Positions 1-10,010 of a DNA stretch of 42,241 bases are shown here, piece after piece. Every line of letters begins with the position of its first letter. Within the stretch, counting starts at the first letter, position 1. The stretch is from an uncultured bacterium. GTDB lineage: Bacteria; Bacillota_I; Bacilli_A; RFN20; CAG-826. The stretch covers positions 1 through 42,241 of the forward strand of contig CASFZJ010000012.1 in NCBI GenBank assembly GCA_949299165.1. Reading direction: 5' to 3'. The translations under genes and the position numbers were made by a program. The notes beneath the pieces are model-generated. The model was given only the letters and a program-made list of their open reading frames with translations, had not been told where the DNA came from and did not search any database.

Positions 1-38
1 TACGCTTTTTATGATAAAACAAAAGCTTTTCAATTTAG

Positions 39-52
39 TAGGGTCGACCCTA
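39..52. repeat. 14-bp perfect palindrome TAGGGTCGACCCTA
   Basis: The 14 bases are self-complementary and GC-rich for this region. They lie about 85 bases upstream of the 40-bp tandem repeats and could be a protein-binding site or the end of a feature outside the window. No function can be assigned. Confidence 0.4.
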
Positions 53-136
53 AATTTTTGCAAAGATGGTTTTTAACCCTAAAAAAATCAAAAGAGCCGT
101 TAAAGGAAAATCGGTTCATCCATCTAGTTTTGCTAC

Positions 137-252
137 TGAACAATTTTTGGATTTTGGTAAAAGTGTTCAGTATCAGTGAACAATTTTCGGAAATTGGAAA
201 TATTGTTCAGTAATAGTGAACAATTTTCTTGTTTTTGACAAAAGTGTTCAGT
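137..252. repeat. three tandem 40-bp units with TGAACA...TGTTCA ends
   Basis: Units start at 137, 177 and 217, an exact 40-bp period. Each begins TGAACAATTTT and ends (T)GTTCAGT about 30 bases later, so each unit has short inverted termini around a variable AT-rich middle. They lie directly upstream of the ATPase gene at 269, and the third overlaps its predicted promoter. The layout suggests an operator array rather than CRISPR, because inter-unit spacing is only about 5 bases and there are no spacers. Confidence 0.75.
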
Positions 253-262
253 AAAATATAGA
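235..262 (+). promoter_or_regulatory. candidate sigma-A promoter for the ATPase at 269, inside repeat unit 3
   Basis: A consensus TTGACA (235-240) is followed after 16 bases by TATAGA (257-262). Transcription would start at or just before the ATG at 269. No Shine-Dalgarno sequence is visible before that ATG, so the transcript may be leaderless. The -35 lies between the two arms of the third repeat unit, where a bound repressor would block it. Confidence 0.45.
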
Positions 263-268
263 TACATC

Positions 269-1450
269 ATGATTAAAAGAGAAGAATATATTAAAAAAGT
301 AAGACCATTTTATGAAAGTGATTTAGTTAAGGTTCTTGTTGGAATAAGAAGATGTGGCAAATCTGTTATTTTAACTCAAATTAGAGATGAAATTAAAGAA
401 AAAACTGATAACGTCATCTATTTGGACTTTGAAAAAAGTTCTAATTTGGCTAAAACTCCGAATGCTGAAAAATTGCTTTCATATGTTGAAGAACATCGAA
501 AGGAAGGGAAATGTTATATTTTTCTAGATGAAGTTCAAGAAGTGGAGAATTGGTATGTAGCGGTAAAAGACTTGAGATTAGGAAATAATTCTGTTTTTAT
601 AACAGGAAGTAACTCAAGACTTTTATCAAACGAAATTTTAACCTTGCTAAGTGGTAGACACGTAGCAATTAGAATTAGGCCTTTTGTTTATCAAGAAATT
701 GTAGAATATTTTAAAGAAATCGGAACAAAATGTTCGGTAGAAAACTATTTAATATGGGGTGGTTTTCCAGGAAGATTTATTTATGATTCAATGGAGGCAC
801 AAAAATCTTATTTGTCTGATTTAGAGAATACAATTGTATATAAAGATATTATTGTTAGAAAAAAAATTAGAAAAGAAGCGCTTTTTAGAAAAATTGTTAA
901 TTTTATTTTAAGAAGCAACGCTCGTATTATTTCTGCTAGAAGTATATATCGTTACGTTTGCCATGAGCACGAATGCGTTTCTATAAATACGGTTTTAAAG
1001 TATATTGAATATATAAAAGAAGCTTACTTGGTTGATGAGTTAGCTAGATATTCTACAAAAACAAAAGAAGAATTAGCTTATTTACAAAAGATTTATTGCG
1101 GAGATGTTTCTTTTAATTCGCTTTTTGTAGACAATAATCGTTTTGATTTGGATCATAATCTTGAGAACATTGTTTATAACGAACTTTTATATAGAGGTTA
1201 CAAATTAAAGCTTTTTAAAAATGGAGACAAAGAAATAGATTTTTATGCTTCAAAAAATGGCAAAGAATATTATATACAAGTTGCATATAGCGTTGTTGAT
1301 TCTAAAGCATATGAAAGAGAATTTTCGCCTTTCAAAGATATAGATAATTTACATCAAAAAATTATTATTACAACCGATACAATTGATTATTCTACAAGTG
1401 TCGTTAGACATATTAATTTTGAAAAATTTCTCAAATACGGGTTAGAATAA
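269..1450 (+). CDS. AAA family ATPase with C-terminal DUF4143 domain
   Basis: This is a 393-residue ATPase of the AAA_14/DUF4143 family. It has a P-loop VGIRRCGKS near residues 24-32, Walker B LDEVQ near residue 87, and a sensor-like TGSNSRLLS followed by LSGRH. The C-terminal part has an EIDFY...YYIQVAY segment like a PD-(D/E)XK nuclease fold (E/D plus the Q of a degenerate ExK). Family members are common in several copies in gut anaerobes and archaea, and their cellular role is poorly known. A paralogue lies 212 bases downstream. No Shine-Dalgarno precedes the ATG, and the promoter sits in the 40-bp repeats. Family assignment is firm; function is not assigned. Confidence 0.88.
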   Translation: MIKREEYIKKVRPFYESDLVKVLVGIRRCGKSVILTQIRDEIKEKTDNVIYLDFEKSSNLAKTPNAEKLLSYVEEHRKEGKCYIFLDEVQEVENWYVAVKDLRLGNNSVFITGSNSRLLSNEILTLLSGRHVAIRIRPFVYQEIVEYFKEIGTKCSVENYLIWGGFPGRFIYDSMEAQKSYLSDLENTIVYKDIIVRKKIRKEALFRKIVNFILRSNARIISARSIYRYVCHEHECVSINTVLKYIEYIKEAYLVDELARYSTKTKEELAYLQKIYCGDVSFNSLFVDNNRFDLDHNLENIVYNELLYRGYKLKLFKNGDKEIDFYASKNGKEYYIQVAYSVVDSKAYEREFSPFKDIDNLHQKIIITTDTIDYSTSVVRHINFEKFLKYGLE

Positions 1451-1532
1451 TTTTACAATTTAGTTCAATCTAACAATTAAAAATTCTTTATCATTTGTTC
1501 TTTTTGATGAACTTGTGGGTTAATAGATATTT

Positions 1533-1567
1533 AAAATTTTAGTGGATTTCCACCAAAATTCTCAATA
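1533..1567. repeat. 35-bp direct repeat, copy 1, with internal palindrome
   Basis: This copy matches 1618-1652 with one mismatch. It contains GTGGA-TT-TCCAC flanked by TTTT and AAAA, so each copy is a 20-bp imperfect palindrome. It lies between the two ATPase genes and resembles a repressor operator. Confidence 0.75.
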
Positions 1568-1617
1568 CAAAAAATAAAACATTGTGCAAAACTTAAAGAT
1601 ATTTTAAAATGATATTG

Positions 1618-1652
1618 AAAATTTTAATGGATTTCCACCAAAATTCTCAATA
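1618..1652. repeat. 35-bp direct repeat, copy 2, just upstream of the second ATPase
   Basis: Same sequence as 1533-1567 except A for G at one position, which breaks one base pair of the internal palindrome. The start-to-start distance is 85 bp, about eight helical turns. It ends 10 bases before the ATG at 1663, so a bound protein would cover the translation-start region or promoter. Confidence 0.75.
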
Positions 1653-1662
1653 GGTTTATAAA

Positions 1663-2958
1663 ATGGAAATAAAAAGAGATAAATATTTAGAAAGACTAAT
1701 CGTACGCAAACATAACGGTATGACAAAAGTTATTACTGGAATTAGAAGATGTGGCAAATCATATTTGCTCAATAATTTATTTTATTATCATTTAATTGGC
1801 GCAGGAATTTCTTATGATCATATTATTAGATTTGCTTTTGATTCTGCTGAAGATTTAAGTTTAATTGGTGAAGATTTAATAGAGATTCAAAAAACGAATA
1901 GAAAAGTGGATCCAGTTAAATTTATGAAATATATAGCATCTAAAATTATCGACAATAATATGTACTATTTACTTTTAGATGAAGTTCAGCAATTAGGCAA
2001 TTTTGAAGCTGTACTCAACAGCTATGTTAAAAAAGAAAATTTCGATGTTTATGTTACTGGAAGCAATTCTAAATTTTTGTCGAGTGACATTGTAACTGAA
2101 TTTAGGGGGCGCGGCGATATTGTCCATGTAATGCCTCTATCTTTTAGTGAATTTTATAGTGCACGTAACGGAAGTGTAGATAAAGCTTTAGAAGAGTTTT
2201 CGATATATGGTGGTTTACCTCTTGTTTGCTTAATGAAAACTGACGAGGAAAAAATTAATTATCTAAACTTTCAATTATTGAATGTCTATTTAAAAGATGT
2301 TGTCGCTAGAAATAATCTTAAAAATGACGAAAATATAGGCGAACTTTTGAACATTTTAGCTTCCGATATCTCAACATTGGTTAATCCTTTAAAATTGTCT
2401 AACACTTTCAAAAGTGTGAAAAAATCTACTATCTCTTCAAACACAGTTGATTCTTATATTAAATATCTAGAGGAAGCATTTTTAATTAAAAAATCCATAA
2501 GATATGATATAAAAGGTAAAAAATACATAAATACGCCATTTAAAATATATTTTGAAGACATTGGCATAAGAAATGCACGTTTAAATTTTATGCAAATAGA
2601 AACTACTCATATTATGGAAAATATTATTTTTAATGAACTTCGATATCGTGGATTTAATGTTGATGTAGGAGTTGTAGAAGCTGAAGAAAAAAGAGAAGAC
2701 CTGAGCAGAGTTAAACGTCAATATGAGATCGATTTTGTGGCTAATTTAGGCAGCAAAAAATATTATATTCAGTCTGCTTATGAAATTGATAGTGAAGGTA
2801 AAAAAGCACAAGAAACTAAGTCATTTGATAAAACCAACGACTCTTTTAAAAAAATAATTGTTGTTTTTAGAAATGTTATACCTCGTAGAGATGAAAAAGG
2901 TTATCTTATTATAGGGTTAGAGGATTTCTTGTTGAATGAAAATAGTCTTGATCTTTGA
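1663..2958 (+). CDS. AAA family ATPase with C-terminal DUF4143 domain (paralogue)
   Basis: At 431 residues this is a paralogue of the gene at 269. It has a P-loop TGIRRCGKS near residues 25-33, Walker B LLDEVQQ near 105, TGSNSKFLSSD near 133, and a C-terminal EIDFVANLGSKKYYIQ segment that again resembles a restriction-like fold. It is clearly diverged from the first copy, so this is not a recent duplication. The ribosome-binding site is weak. A TATAAA lies only 3 bases before the ATG, too close to be its promoter; the 35-bp repeats are the obvious regulatory candidates. It is convergent with the atp operon. The role is unknown. Confidence 0.87.
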   Translation: MEIKRDKYLERLIVRKHNGMTKVITGIRRCGKSYLLNNLFYYHLIGAGISYDHIIRFAFDSAEDLSLIGEDLIEIQKTNRKVDPVKFMKYIASKIIDNNMYYLLLDEVQQLGNFEAVLNSYVKKENFDVYVTGSNSKFLSSDIVTEFRGRGDIVHVMPLSFSEFYSARNGSVDKALEEFSIYGGLPLVCLMKTDEEKINYLNFQLLNVYLKDVVARNNLKNDENIGELLNILASDISTLVNPLKLSNTFKSVKKSTISSNTVDSYIKYLEEAFLIKKSIRYDIKGKKYINTPFKIYFEDIGIRNARLNFMQIETTHIMENIIFNELRYRGFNVDVGVVEAEEKREDLSRVKRQYEIDFVANLGSKKYYIQSAYEIDSEGKKAQETKSFDKTNDSFKKIIVVFRNVIPRRDEKGYLIIGLEDFLLNENSLDL

Positions 2959-3024
2959 TCTCAATTAATCTAAACCTTTTATCGATTTAAAGTAATTAAG
3001 TAGTAGAATTTTACTAGTTATCAG

Positions 3025-3042
3025 TACTTAATTTTTTAAGTA
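3025..3042. terminator. AT-only hairpin between convergent genes, possible weak terminator
   Basis: TACTTAA and TTAAGTA form a 7-bp stem around four T residues in the 134-bp gap between the DUF4143 gene and atpC. It has no GC pairs beyond one, so termination here is doubtful. No better terminator is visible in the gap. Confidence 0.25.
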
Positions 3043-3092
3043 AATTATGACAATTTTAAAAAAATATTGGGGTTTTGCAGGGTTTTTGAAAA

Positions 3093-3509
3093 TTATTCGC
3101 GATATTTCCCTTTTGCAAATAATTCGTTAAGTGCTTTTCTAAGTTCTCTTTCTTCCTCTTTATGTTCAAGTCTAGAAAGTTCTGTTTTAAGTTTTCTTTC
3201 TGCTTCTTCTTGAAGGTGTCTTGTTTTTGCAACATCAATATCTTCAACAGCGATGATACTATTTAAAGTAAGTGTTGCTAAATTTTTTGTTTCATTAAAA
3301 TGGATGGCGCCTCCACCAACTGCGTAGTGTTTTTCTTTGCCATCTTTCGTTATTGATAAAACAGAAATTTCAATATTAGCTAAATATTCAACGTGATGAG
3401 GCAAAATAACAATTTCACCTTCACTCGACAAAAAAGTTAAGCGATCAATTTCTTGTTCATCAAAAACTTTTTCTGGTGTAACTATTTTAATGAAAAATTT
3501 ATTGGTCAT
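3093..3509 (-). CDS. atpC: F1Fo ATP synthase epsilon subunit
   Basis: The epsilon subunit belongs to the F1 central stalk, couples rotation to catalysis and can inhibit ATP hydrolysis. The 138 residues match the usual length. The N-terminal beta-sandwich contains the typical SSEGEIVILPHHVEYLANI stretch (near 30-47), followed by an alpha-helical, charged C-terminal hairpin. It is the last gene of the atp operon, starting 1 base after the atpD stop. Confidence 0.95.
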   Translation of the reverse strand: MTNKFFIKIVTPEKVFDEQEIDRLTFLSSEGEIVILPHHVEYLANIEISVLSITKDGKEKHYAVGGGAIHFNETKNLATLTLNSIIAVEDIDVAKTRHLQEEAERKLKTELSRLEHKEEERELRKALNELFAKGKYRE

Positions 3510-3510
3510 T

Positions 3511-4971
<1,461 letters not shown>

Positions 4972-4981
4972 CTACCCTCCC

Positions 4982-5851
4982 TTAAATAAAATCTATTGCA
5001 TCATTTGTGCCAGAGACAATTTCATTAATTTCATTTGTGATTTTTTGTTGTCTAGCTTTGTTATATTCAAGTTTTAGTTCATAAAGTAAGTTATCGGCAC
5101 TAGTAGTGGCGTTTTCCATTGAGTTTTTCCTGTTAGTTTGTTCACTAAGTGCACTTTCTAAAAATGTACGATATAGTAAAGCATCAAGATAATGAGGCAC
5201 AATTAAATCGGCTACTTTAGAAGATAATCCTTCAAAAACCGGCTCTAATTTCTCATTTTTAGATTTGGTTAACTTTTCAGTGTTAAGTGGAAGTATTTTT
5301 TTACAAACACATTTTGTGTTCATTGAGTTGATGTATTCAGTGTAAATTAAGTTAATTGAAGCGTAATTTTCTTTACGATATAGTTCATCAATTTGATGGC
5401 GGAAAAGATTAATTTTAGTGTAAGTTAGTTCATCTAAAAGATGTAAAAATCTTTTATAAGGACGGCGAACTTTGTCTTTAAAATTACGATAGCCTTTTTC
5501 GCCAATAAAGATTACATCATCGTTTTTAGTAAGAATTCTACTCGCCATTTTAGCAAGGTTATTATAATAACTTCCACAAAGTCCAAGGGTAGGAGTTACA
5601 AAAATATATAATCTCTTATTTCCTGGATTTTGGGTGAGACAAGTAGGAAGTTTAGCTTTTGAATAATCAACATAAAGTAAACAAAGTTCCATGGCTTCTT
5701 TAATTGACTCCATATATTCTTTATTTCCATCATAAAGAGTTTTGAGTTGATTAAAACGCGAATTGGCAATAAGTTTCATCGCGTTTGTGATTTTTCTAAT
5801 TGATTCGACTGTCTGAATTCTATTTTTAACTTCAAGTAAAGATTCAGCCAT
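4982..5851 (-). CDS. atpG: F1Fo ATP synthase gamma subunit
   Basis: Gamma is the rotor shaft of F1. The 289-residue protein starts with the family motif VKNRIQTVESIRKITNAMK (residues 8-26) and ends with the conserved helix containing NKARQQKITNEINEIVSG. The middle is divergent: the usual GLCGxxN motif reads GLCGSYYNN. The gene begins 2 bases after atpA ends. Confidence 0.95.
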   Translation of the reverse strand: MAESLLEVKNRIQTVESIRKITNAMKLIANSRFNQLKTLYDGNKEYMESIKEAMELCLLYVDYSKAKLPTCLTQNPGNKRLYIFVTPTLGLCGSYYNNLAKMASRILTKNDDVIFIGEKGYRNFKDKVRRPYKRFLHLLDELTYTKINLFRHQIDELYRKENYASINLIYTEYINSMNTKCVCKKILPLNTEKLTKSKNEKLEPVFEGLSSKVADLIVPHYLDALLYRTFLESALSEQTNRKNSMENATTSADNLLYELKLEYNKARQQKITNEINEIVSGTNDAIDFI

Positions 5852-5853
5852 TA

Positions 5854-7392
5854 TTAATAATTGTCCTCTTGAATTAAGTTATCGTTAACTGAAGCAATGA
5901 TGGTATTTAAATGTTCTTTAATCCATTCTTTACTCTCATCTGAGAATTTCTTTTCTTTATTAATTTCTTCATAAATATGTGGGTTTTGCGCGGAAATTGA
6001 GTTAGAAAGGAACTTTAATATGTAGTGAACGTGGCTTGGATCGATGTCATCTAATAGCCCTGATTGCGCAACAAAAATATCAACAATTTCTTTACCTGCA
6101 CTTAAAGGCATATATTGTTTTTGCTTTAAAACTTCAGTAAGGATTGCTCCATGCGACAAAATCTTTTTAGTCGATTTATCAAGATCACTACCAAAACGCG
6201 AAAAATCTAACATTTCGTGGTAATTTGCTAGTGCCATTCTTAAATCTTTAGAAACAGATTTCATAACTTTGGTTTGAGCAGAGCTACCAACACGGCTAAC
6301 TGAAAGTCCTGAATCAATTGCAGGACGTTGGCCAGAATTAAACATATCTGTGTTTAAAAATAATTGTCCATCAGTAATTGAGATAACATTTGTTGGAATA
6401 TAGGCACTAATATCTCCAGCTTGAGTTTCAATAATTGGTAGTGCCGTTAAACTACCTCCTCCAAGTTCATCACTTAATCTGCAACTTCTTTCTAAAAGTC
6501 TTGAGTGAAGATAGAAAATATCACCTGGATAGGCTTCTCTTCCTGGAGATCTTCTTAACAAAAGTAAAAGTGTACGATAAGCAACTGCGTGTTTACTTAA
6601 ATCATCATAAATAATAAGGACATTTTTTCCTTGATGCATCCAGTGTTCAGCGATTGAAGTAGCAGCATAAGGAGCAAGATATTGCATTGGTGCAGGCTCA
6701 GCTGCGCTAGAGCCAACAATAGTAGTATATTTTAAAGCATCATATCTTTTAAGTCGTGCCACGATTTGAGCAAGAGATGAATTTTTTTGTCCAATTGAAC
6801 AATAAACACAATATACATCTTTATCTTTTTGATTGATAATTGTATCGATTGCAATCGCGGTTTTTCCTGTTTGTCGATCACCAATTATAAGTTCTCTTTG
6901 ACCTTTTCCAATTGGAATCATTGAATCAATTGCTTTAATTCCAGTTTCAAGAGGTTCATTAACTGATTGACGGTCCATAATTTCAGGAGCGACCGATTCA
7001 ACAGGGCGATAAGTAGTGGCTTTAATTGGACCAAAGCCATCGATTGGTTCGCCAAGTGAATTTACAACTCTACCTAGCATTCCATCCCCAACTGGCACAG
7101 AAACAAGTTTCCCAGTTCTTGTACAAGTATCGCCTTCTTTAATGGTGACATTTTCACCAAAAAGAGCTACTCCAATGTCATTTTCTTCAATATTCATGAC
7201 CATGCCATAAGCATTATTTGGAAATTCAATAAGTTCGCCATACATAGCATTATCAATACCAAAAATAGTAGCGATACAATCGCCAACTGAAACAACTTGA
7301 CCAACACTAGAAGAATTTACTTTGTGATCATAATGAGAGATTTCTTCTTTAATAATTTGAGAAAGTGAATTTAAATTATCTGTTTTTGGCAT
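5854..7392 (-). CDS. atpA: F1Fo ATP synthase alpha subunit
   Basis: This is the non-catalytic nucleotide-binding subunit of F1. GDRQTGKT (near residue 170) is the P-loop, and PAIDSGLSVSRVGSSAQ is the family signature. The length of 512 residues is standard. It starts 3 bases after atpH stops, with ribosome site GGAGGAA. Confidence 0.97.
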   Translation of the reverse strand: MPKTDNLNSLSQIIKEEISHYDHKVNSSSVGQVVSVGDCIATIFGIDNAMYGELIEFPNNAYGMVMNIEENDIGVALFGENVTIKEGDTCTRTGKLVSVPVGDGMLGRVVNSLGEPIDGFGPIKATTYRPVESVAPEIMDRQSVNEPLETGIKAIDSMIPIGKGQRELIIGDRQTGKTAIAIDTIINQKDKDVYCVYCSIGQKNSSLAQIVARLKRYDALKYTTIVGSSAAEPAPMQYLAPYAATSIAEHWMHQGKNVLIIYDDLSKHAVAYRTLLLLLRRSPGREAYPGDIFYLHSRLLERSCRLSDELGGGSLTALPIIETQAGDISAYIPTNVISITDGQLFLNTDMFNSGQRPAIDSGLSVSRVGSSAQTKVMKSVSKDLRMALANYHEMLDFSRFGSDLDKSTKKILSHGAILTEVLKQKQYMPLSAGKEIVDIFVAQSGLLDDIDPSHVHYILKFLSNSISAQNPHIYEEINKEKKFSDESKEWIKEHLNTIIASVNDNLIQEDNY

Positions 7393-7395
7393 ATT

Positions 7396-7953
7396 TTATT
7401 CCTCCTTCTCATTTAATTTGCTTATCATTGAATCTTTAATATCGTTAAGTTCTGAAGCGATAGAATATTCATAAAGCGTTCCATCAATAATAACTTTTAA
7501 ACCAGCAATTAATGATTCATCAATATAGGTTTTGGCGATGATTTGTTTATTTGTTCTTTTATGAAATACTTCTTTTATAGCAGTGATTTGCTCGTCACTT
7601 AATTTAAAAGGAGAATAGATTTTTGCTTCCAAAACATTCTCATCTCGATTCATTAATTCGTCATAAATTTTTATAATTTCTTCGAGATTTGCGAGCATTT
7701 TGTTCTTAACAAGCATTTCTAAGAACATTTTTGCTTCAGTAACTAAGACTTCGCCAAAGATATCTTCGATACTTTTTTCTTTGTCTTTAAAAGTGTTAAA
7801 AGGAGAGTTTAAGAACATGTATAAATCAGGATTTTTCTTTAAAGCCCAGTTAACAAATTTTAGATTTTCACGATAAAAAGCGACTGATTTTTTCTCAACA
7901 GCACTTGCATAAAATCCTTCAGTAACTTTGGCTAAAAGAGCATCCTTATTCAT
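7396..7953 (-). CDS. atpH: F1Fo ATP synthase delta subunit
   Basis: Delta links F1 to the peripheral stalk. The 185 residues have the family's six-helix N-terminal domain and the C-terminal motif IAGLKVIIDGTLYEYSI (near 149-165), equivalent to the usual GGxxIxxGdxxxDxS. The start overlaps the atpF stop by 8 bases, indicating translational coupling. Confidence 0.92.
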   Translation of the reverse strand: MNKDALLAKVTEGFYASAVEKKSVAFYRENLKFVNWALKKNPDLYMFLNSPFNTFKDKEKSIEDIFGEVLVTEAKMFLEMLVKNKMLANLEEIIKIYDELMNRDENVLEAKIYSPFKLSDEQITAIKEVFHKRTNKQIIAKTYIDESLIAGLKVIIDGTLYEYSIASELNDIKDSMISKLNEKEE

Positions 7954-8554
7954 CTTTTTGAGTATCCTTATTTAATTCTTCGATAAATTTGTTGACATAA
8001 AGAGCATTATCATCAACAGTAACATTTCTTTTTAAGATTTCTTCACTAGTTGAAATAGCACTAGAAATAATTTCAGTTTTTGCTTCTTTAAGCATTCTAT
8101 TTCTTTCGTTTTCGATATCTTTATGAGCAGATTGTTTTTGTTTTTCAATAGTTTCGGCTAAATGTCTTTCGACTTCACTAGCTTTATTTTCAGCGGTGTG
8201 TTGAGCAGCTTGAATAATTTCGCCAGCTTTCTTTTGACCTTCAACAACGAGCTTATTGGCTTCTTTGACTTTTTCATTAGCTTCACTAATTTTGTCTTCG
8301 CTCTCTTTGATGTTCTTTTCAATATAACTTGCTCTTTCATTTAATTTCTTTTTAAGTGGCTTATAAGCAAGGACAATAAAAAGAATAACGACAACAATAA
8401 AAAGACCAAGTTGAAGAAGTGTTAACCAAAGATTTGGTAACATATTGTTAACAACAAGAGAGATTCTATCTTGGATCATTTCTGTATCACAAGAAGTGAG
8501 ACCAAGAAGAGAAAAACACGATAATAAAGCTAATATTTTCTTTTTAGAAAACAT
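7946..8554 (-). CDS. atpF: F1Fo ATP synthase b subunit with lipoprotein signal peptide
   Basis: Subunit b forms the peripheral stalk. The first 22 residues are a lipoprotein signal: a KKK positive end, a hydrophobic core, and lipobox LTSC with Cys22. A transmembrane helix follows near residues 42-65, then a long charged coiled coil. At 202 residues it is longer than the usual 156-170. A lipidated b subunit is known from mycoplasmas and relatives, which helps place the organism. Confidence 0.93.
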   Translation of the reverse strand: MFSKKKILALLSCFSLLGLTSCDTEMIQDRISLVVNNMLPNLWLTLLQLGLFIVVVILFIVLAYKPLKKKLNERASYIEKNIKESEDKISEANEKVKEANKLVVEGQKKAGEIIQAAQHTAENKASEVERHLAETIEKQKQSAHKDIENERNRMLKEAKTEIISSAISTSEEILKRNVTVDDNALYVNKFIEELNKDTQKDE

Positions 8555-8565
8555 ATTCGCTCCTT

Positions 8566-8784
8566 TTAAGCGGCAACAACGAAAGCCATTAAAATTGCAA
8601 CGACAAGAATATAAATAGCAACAGTTTCAATAAGAGCGACACCAACAATCATAGTAGTTCTAATGTCTTGAGCAGCACTAGGATTTCTTCCAATACCTTC
8701 CATTGCTTTTGAGACTGACCAACCTTCAGCAAGAGCAGCAAGCCCCATACCAATACATGCGATTCCTAAACCAATAAAATTCAT
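8566..8784 (-). CDS. atpE: F1Fo ATP synthase c subunit with two-carboxylate ion site
   Basis: The proteolipid makes the membrane rotor ring. Its 72 residues form two helices joined by the polar loop GRNPSA. The ion-binding Glu is E53 in helix 2. Helix 1 also carries a Glu, E20, exactly 33 residues earlier, where Na+-type rings have Gln32 and H+-type rings usually have Gly or Asn. T54 and Y58 match Ser66 and Tyr70 of the Na+ ring of Ilyobacter. The pattern resembles the two-carboxylate Na+ ring described in Fusobacterium. Na+ coupling is an inference. Confidence 0.95.
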   Translation of the reverse strand: MNFIGLGIACIGMGLAALAEGWSVSKAMEGIGRNPSAAQDIRTTMIVGVALIETVAIYILVVAILMAFVVAA

Positions 8785-8796
8785 AAAAAATCTCCT

Positions 8797-9651
8797 TTAT
8801 ATAGCATTTTCTTTAACTTTTTTAGCTCTTTTTAATTCTTTTTTCTCACGTTTTAAGCGTTTTGCTTCAGCTTTTTTAGTTTTAGCTTCAAGAAGCTCTT
8901 GTGGTGAGACATATTCTTGAGCAATGTTAATCATCGTTAACATTGTAAAGACAGCAAGTTGAATAGCTCCATCAAATATATCGAAATAAAAGTGAGCAAG
9001 TGGAGCAATAAGTGGATCGATAAACATTCCCCAATAGCTTCCTTCTGGAGGAATAGCAGTTGATAATCCACAATAAATTAAAGTAATAACACAATATCCA
9101 GCAAGAGCATTACCAAATAAACGAAGTGTAAGTGATAAAACGTTACTCCACATTGTTACTAAGTTAATTGGTAAAAATACTGGAATTGGTTCAATGTATC
9201 TTTTAAAATATGCCCATTTTTTAACTCTAATTGAAGTGTAATGAGTTAAAAAGAATGTAAGTAAAGCAATTGATAGTGGGAAAGCAAGATTTGTAAATGG
9301 ATTAGGTAAAGCTTCAAAAAATGTTGCTCCTTCTGGTTGGAAAACATTAGGAATACCAATCATTCCAATGAAAAATCCAAGGAAAATATAAAGACCAACG
9401 CAGATTATATAACCACCAAATCCTTCAAAAGCAGGCCCCATTAAACTCTTAACTTGTCTATCAGCAAAATTTACAACTGTTTCAACAAGATTTAAAAATC
9501 CACTAGGTTTTTTAAGAGGATCGTAATGTTTAAGTTTGATTCTAATGACAATAGCAATAACGAGCATTATTAAAAGAGCGAGTAAACTTGTTAAGAATTC
9601 AGGTGGTAATGTATTCCAAGATAAAGGTTCAATAATTTTTCCAAAATCCAT
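8797..9651 (-). CDS. atpB: F1Fo ATP synthase a subunit
   Basis: Subunit a forms the stator ion channel against the c ring. The 284-residue membrane protein has five to six hydrophobic helices and the essential Arg in LTLRLFGNALAG (near residue 180). It ends with a Lys/Arg-rich tail of about 30 residues, longer than usual. It is the first gene of the operon; no atpI is visible upstream. Confidence 0.95.
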   Translation of the reverse strand: MDFGKIIEPLSWNTLPPEFLTSLLALLIMLVIAIVIRIKLKHYDPLKKPSGFLNLVETVVNFADRQVKSLMGPAFEGFGGYIICVGLYIFLGFFIGMIGIPNVFQPEGATFFEALPNPFTNLAFPLSIALLTFFLTHYTSIRVKKWAYFKRYIEPIPVFLPINLVTMWSNVLSLTLRLFGNALAGYCVITLIYCGLSTAIPPEGSYWGMFIDPLIAPLAHFYFDIFDGAIQLAVFTMLTMINIAQEYVSPQELLEAKTKKAEAKRLKREKKELKRAKKVKENAI

Positions 9652-9676
9652 AAGTGACGACCTCTTCTAGCACATA

Positions 9677-9705
9677 TTTATACTCCCTTAATTTTTAGTT
9701 GTAAA
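9677..9705 (-). promoter_or_regulatory. sigma-A promoter of the atp operon
   Basis: On the minus strand TTTACA (9705-9700) is followed by exactly 17 bases and TATAAA (9682-9677). This puts the transcription start near 9670, with a short leader and an AGAGG ribosome site before the atpB ATG at 9651. Spacing and hexamers fit the housekeeping sigma factor well. Confidence 0.65.
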
Positions 9706-10010
9706 GTCTTTTAAATAAATAATATATTTATTTAGTAAAAATCCCAGGAATTTTGTAAAAAATACTATATTTTTTGAAAAAACCTTGCAAATTTTATATT
9801 TTTTCTGAGATATTTTAAAAATCTACTAGGAATTTTAAATAAAAAAGTTTCATTTATAAGTTTTAAATTTTCGAATATAAGTGCTTATAAAATTGCTGAC
9901 AACCTTTTATTTTATAAGAAGATAATAAAAAATTAGCGCAAAGCTAAAAGATTTATGACTAGAACTAAGAAAAATGAGTTGTATAATTATTATGAAAGGA
10001 GGGAGATAAG
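9706..10010. promoter_or_regulatory. divergent intergenic region between atpB and the SHOCT gene
   Basis: This strongly AT-rich stretch has no ORF. A near-palindrome of A/T lies at about 9713-9735. A TATAAT at 9982-9987 stands 23 bases before the ATG at 10011 and is the likely -10 of the plus-strand gene; its -35 is not clear. GGAGGGAG at 9999-10006 is a strong ribosome site. Confidence 0.4.

Noticed and set aside
137-252. The 40-bp repeats as a CRISPR array
   Set aside because: Only three units, repeats nearly adjacent with no spacer-size gaps, variable middles and no cas genes.
8158-8344. Extra frames on both strands within atpF
   Set aside because: They are shadows of the coiled-coil coding region, which is Lys/Glu-rich and leaves other frames open.
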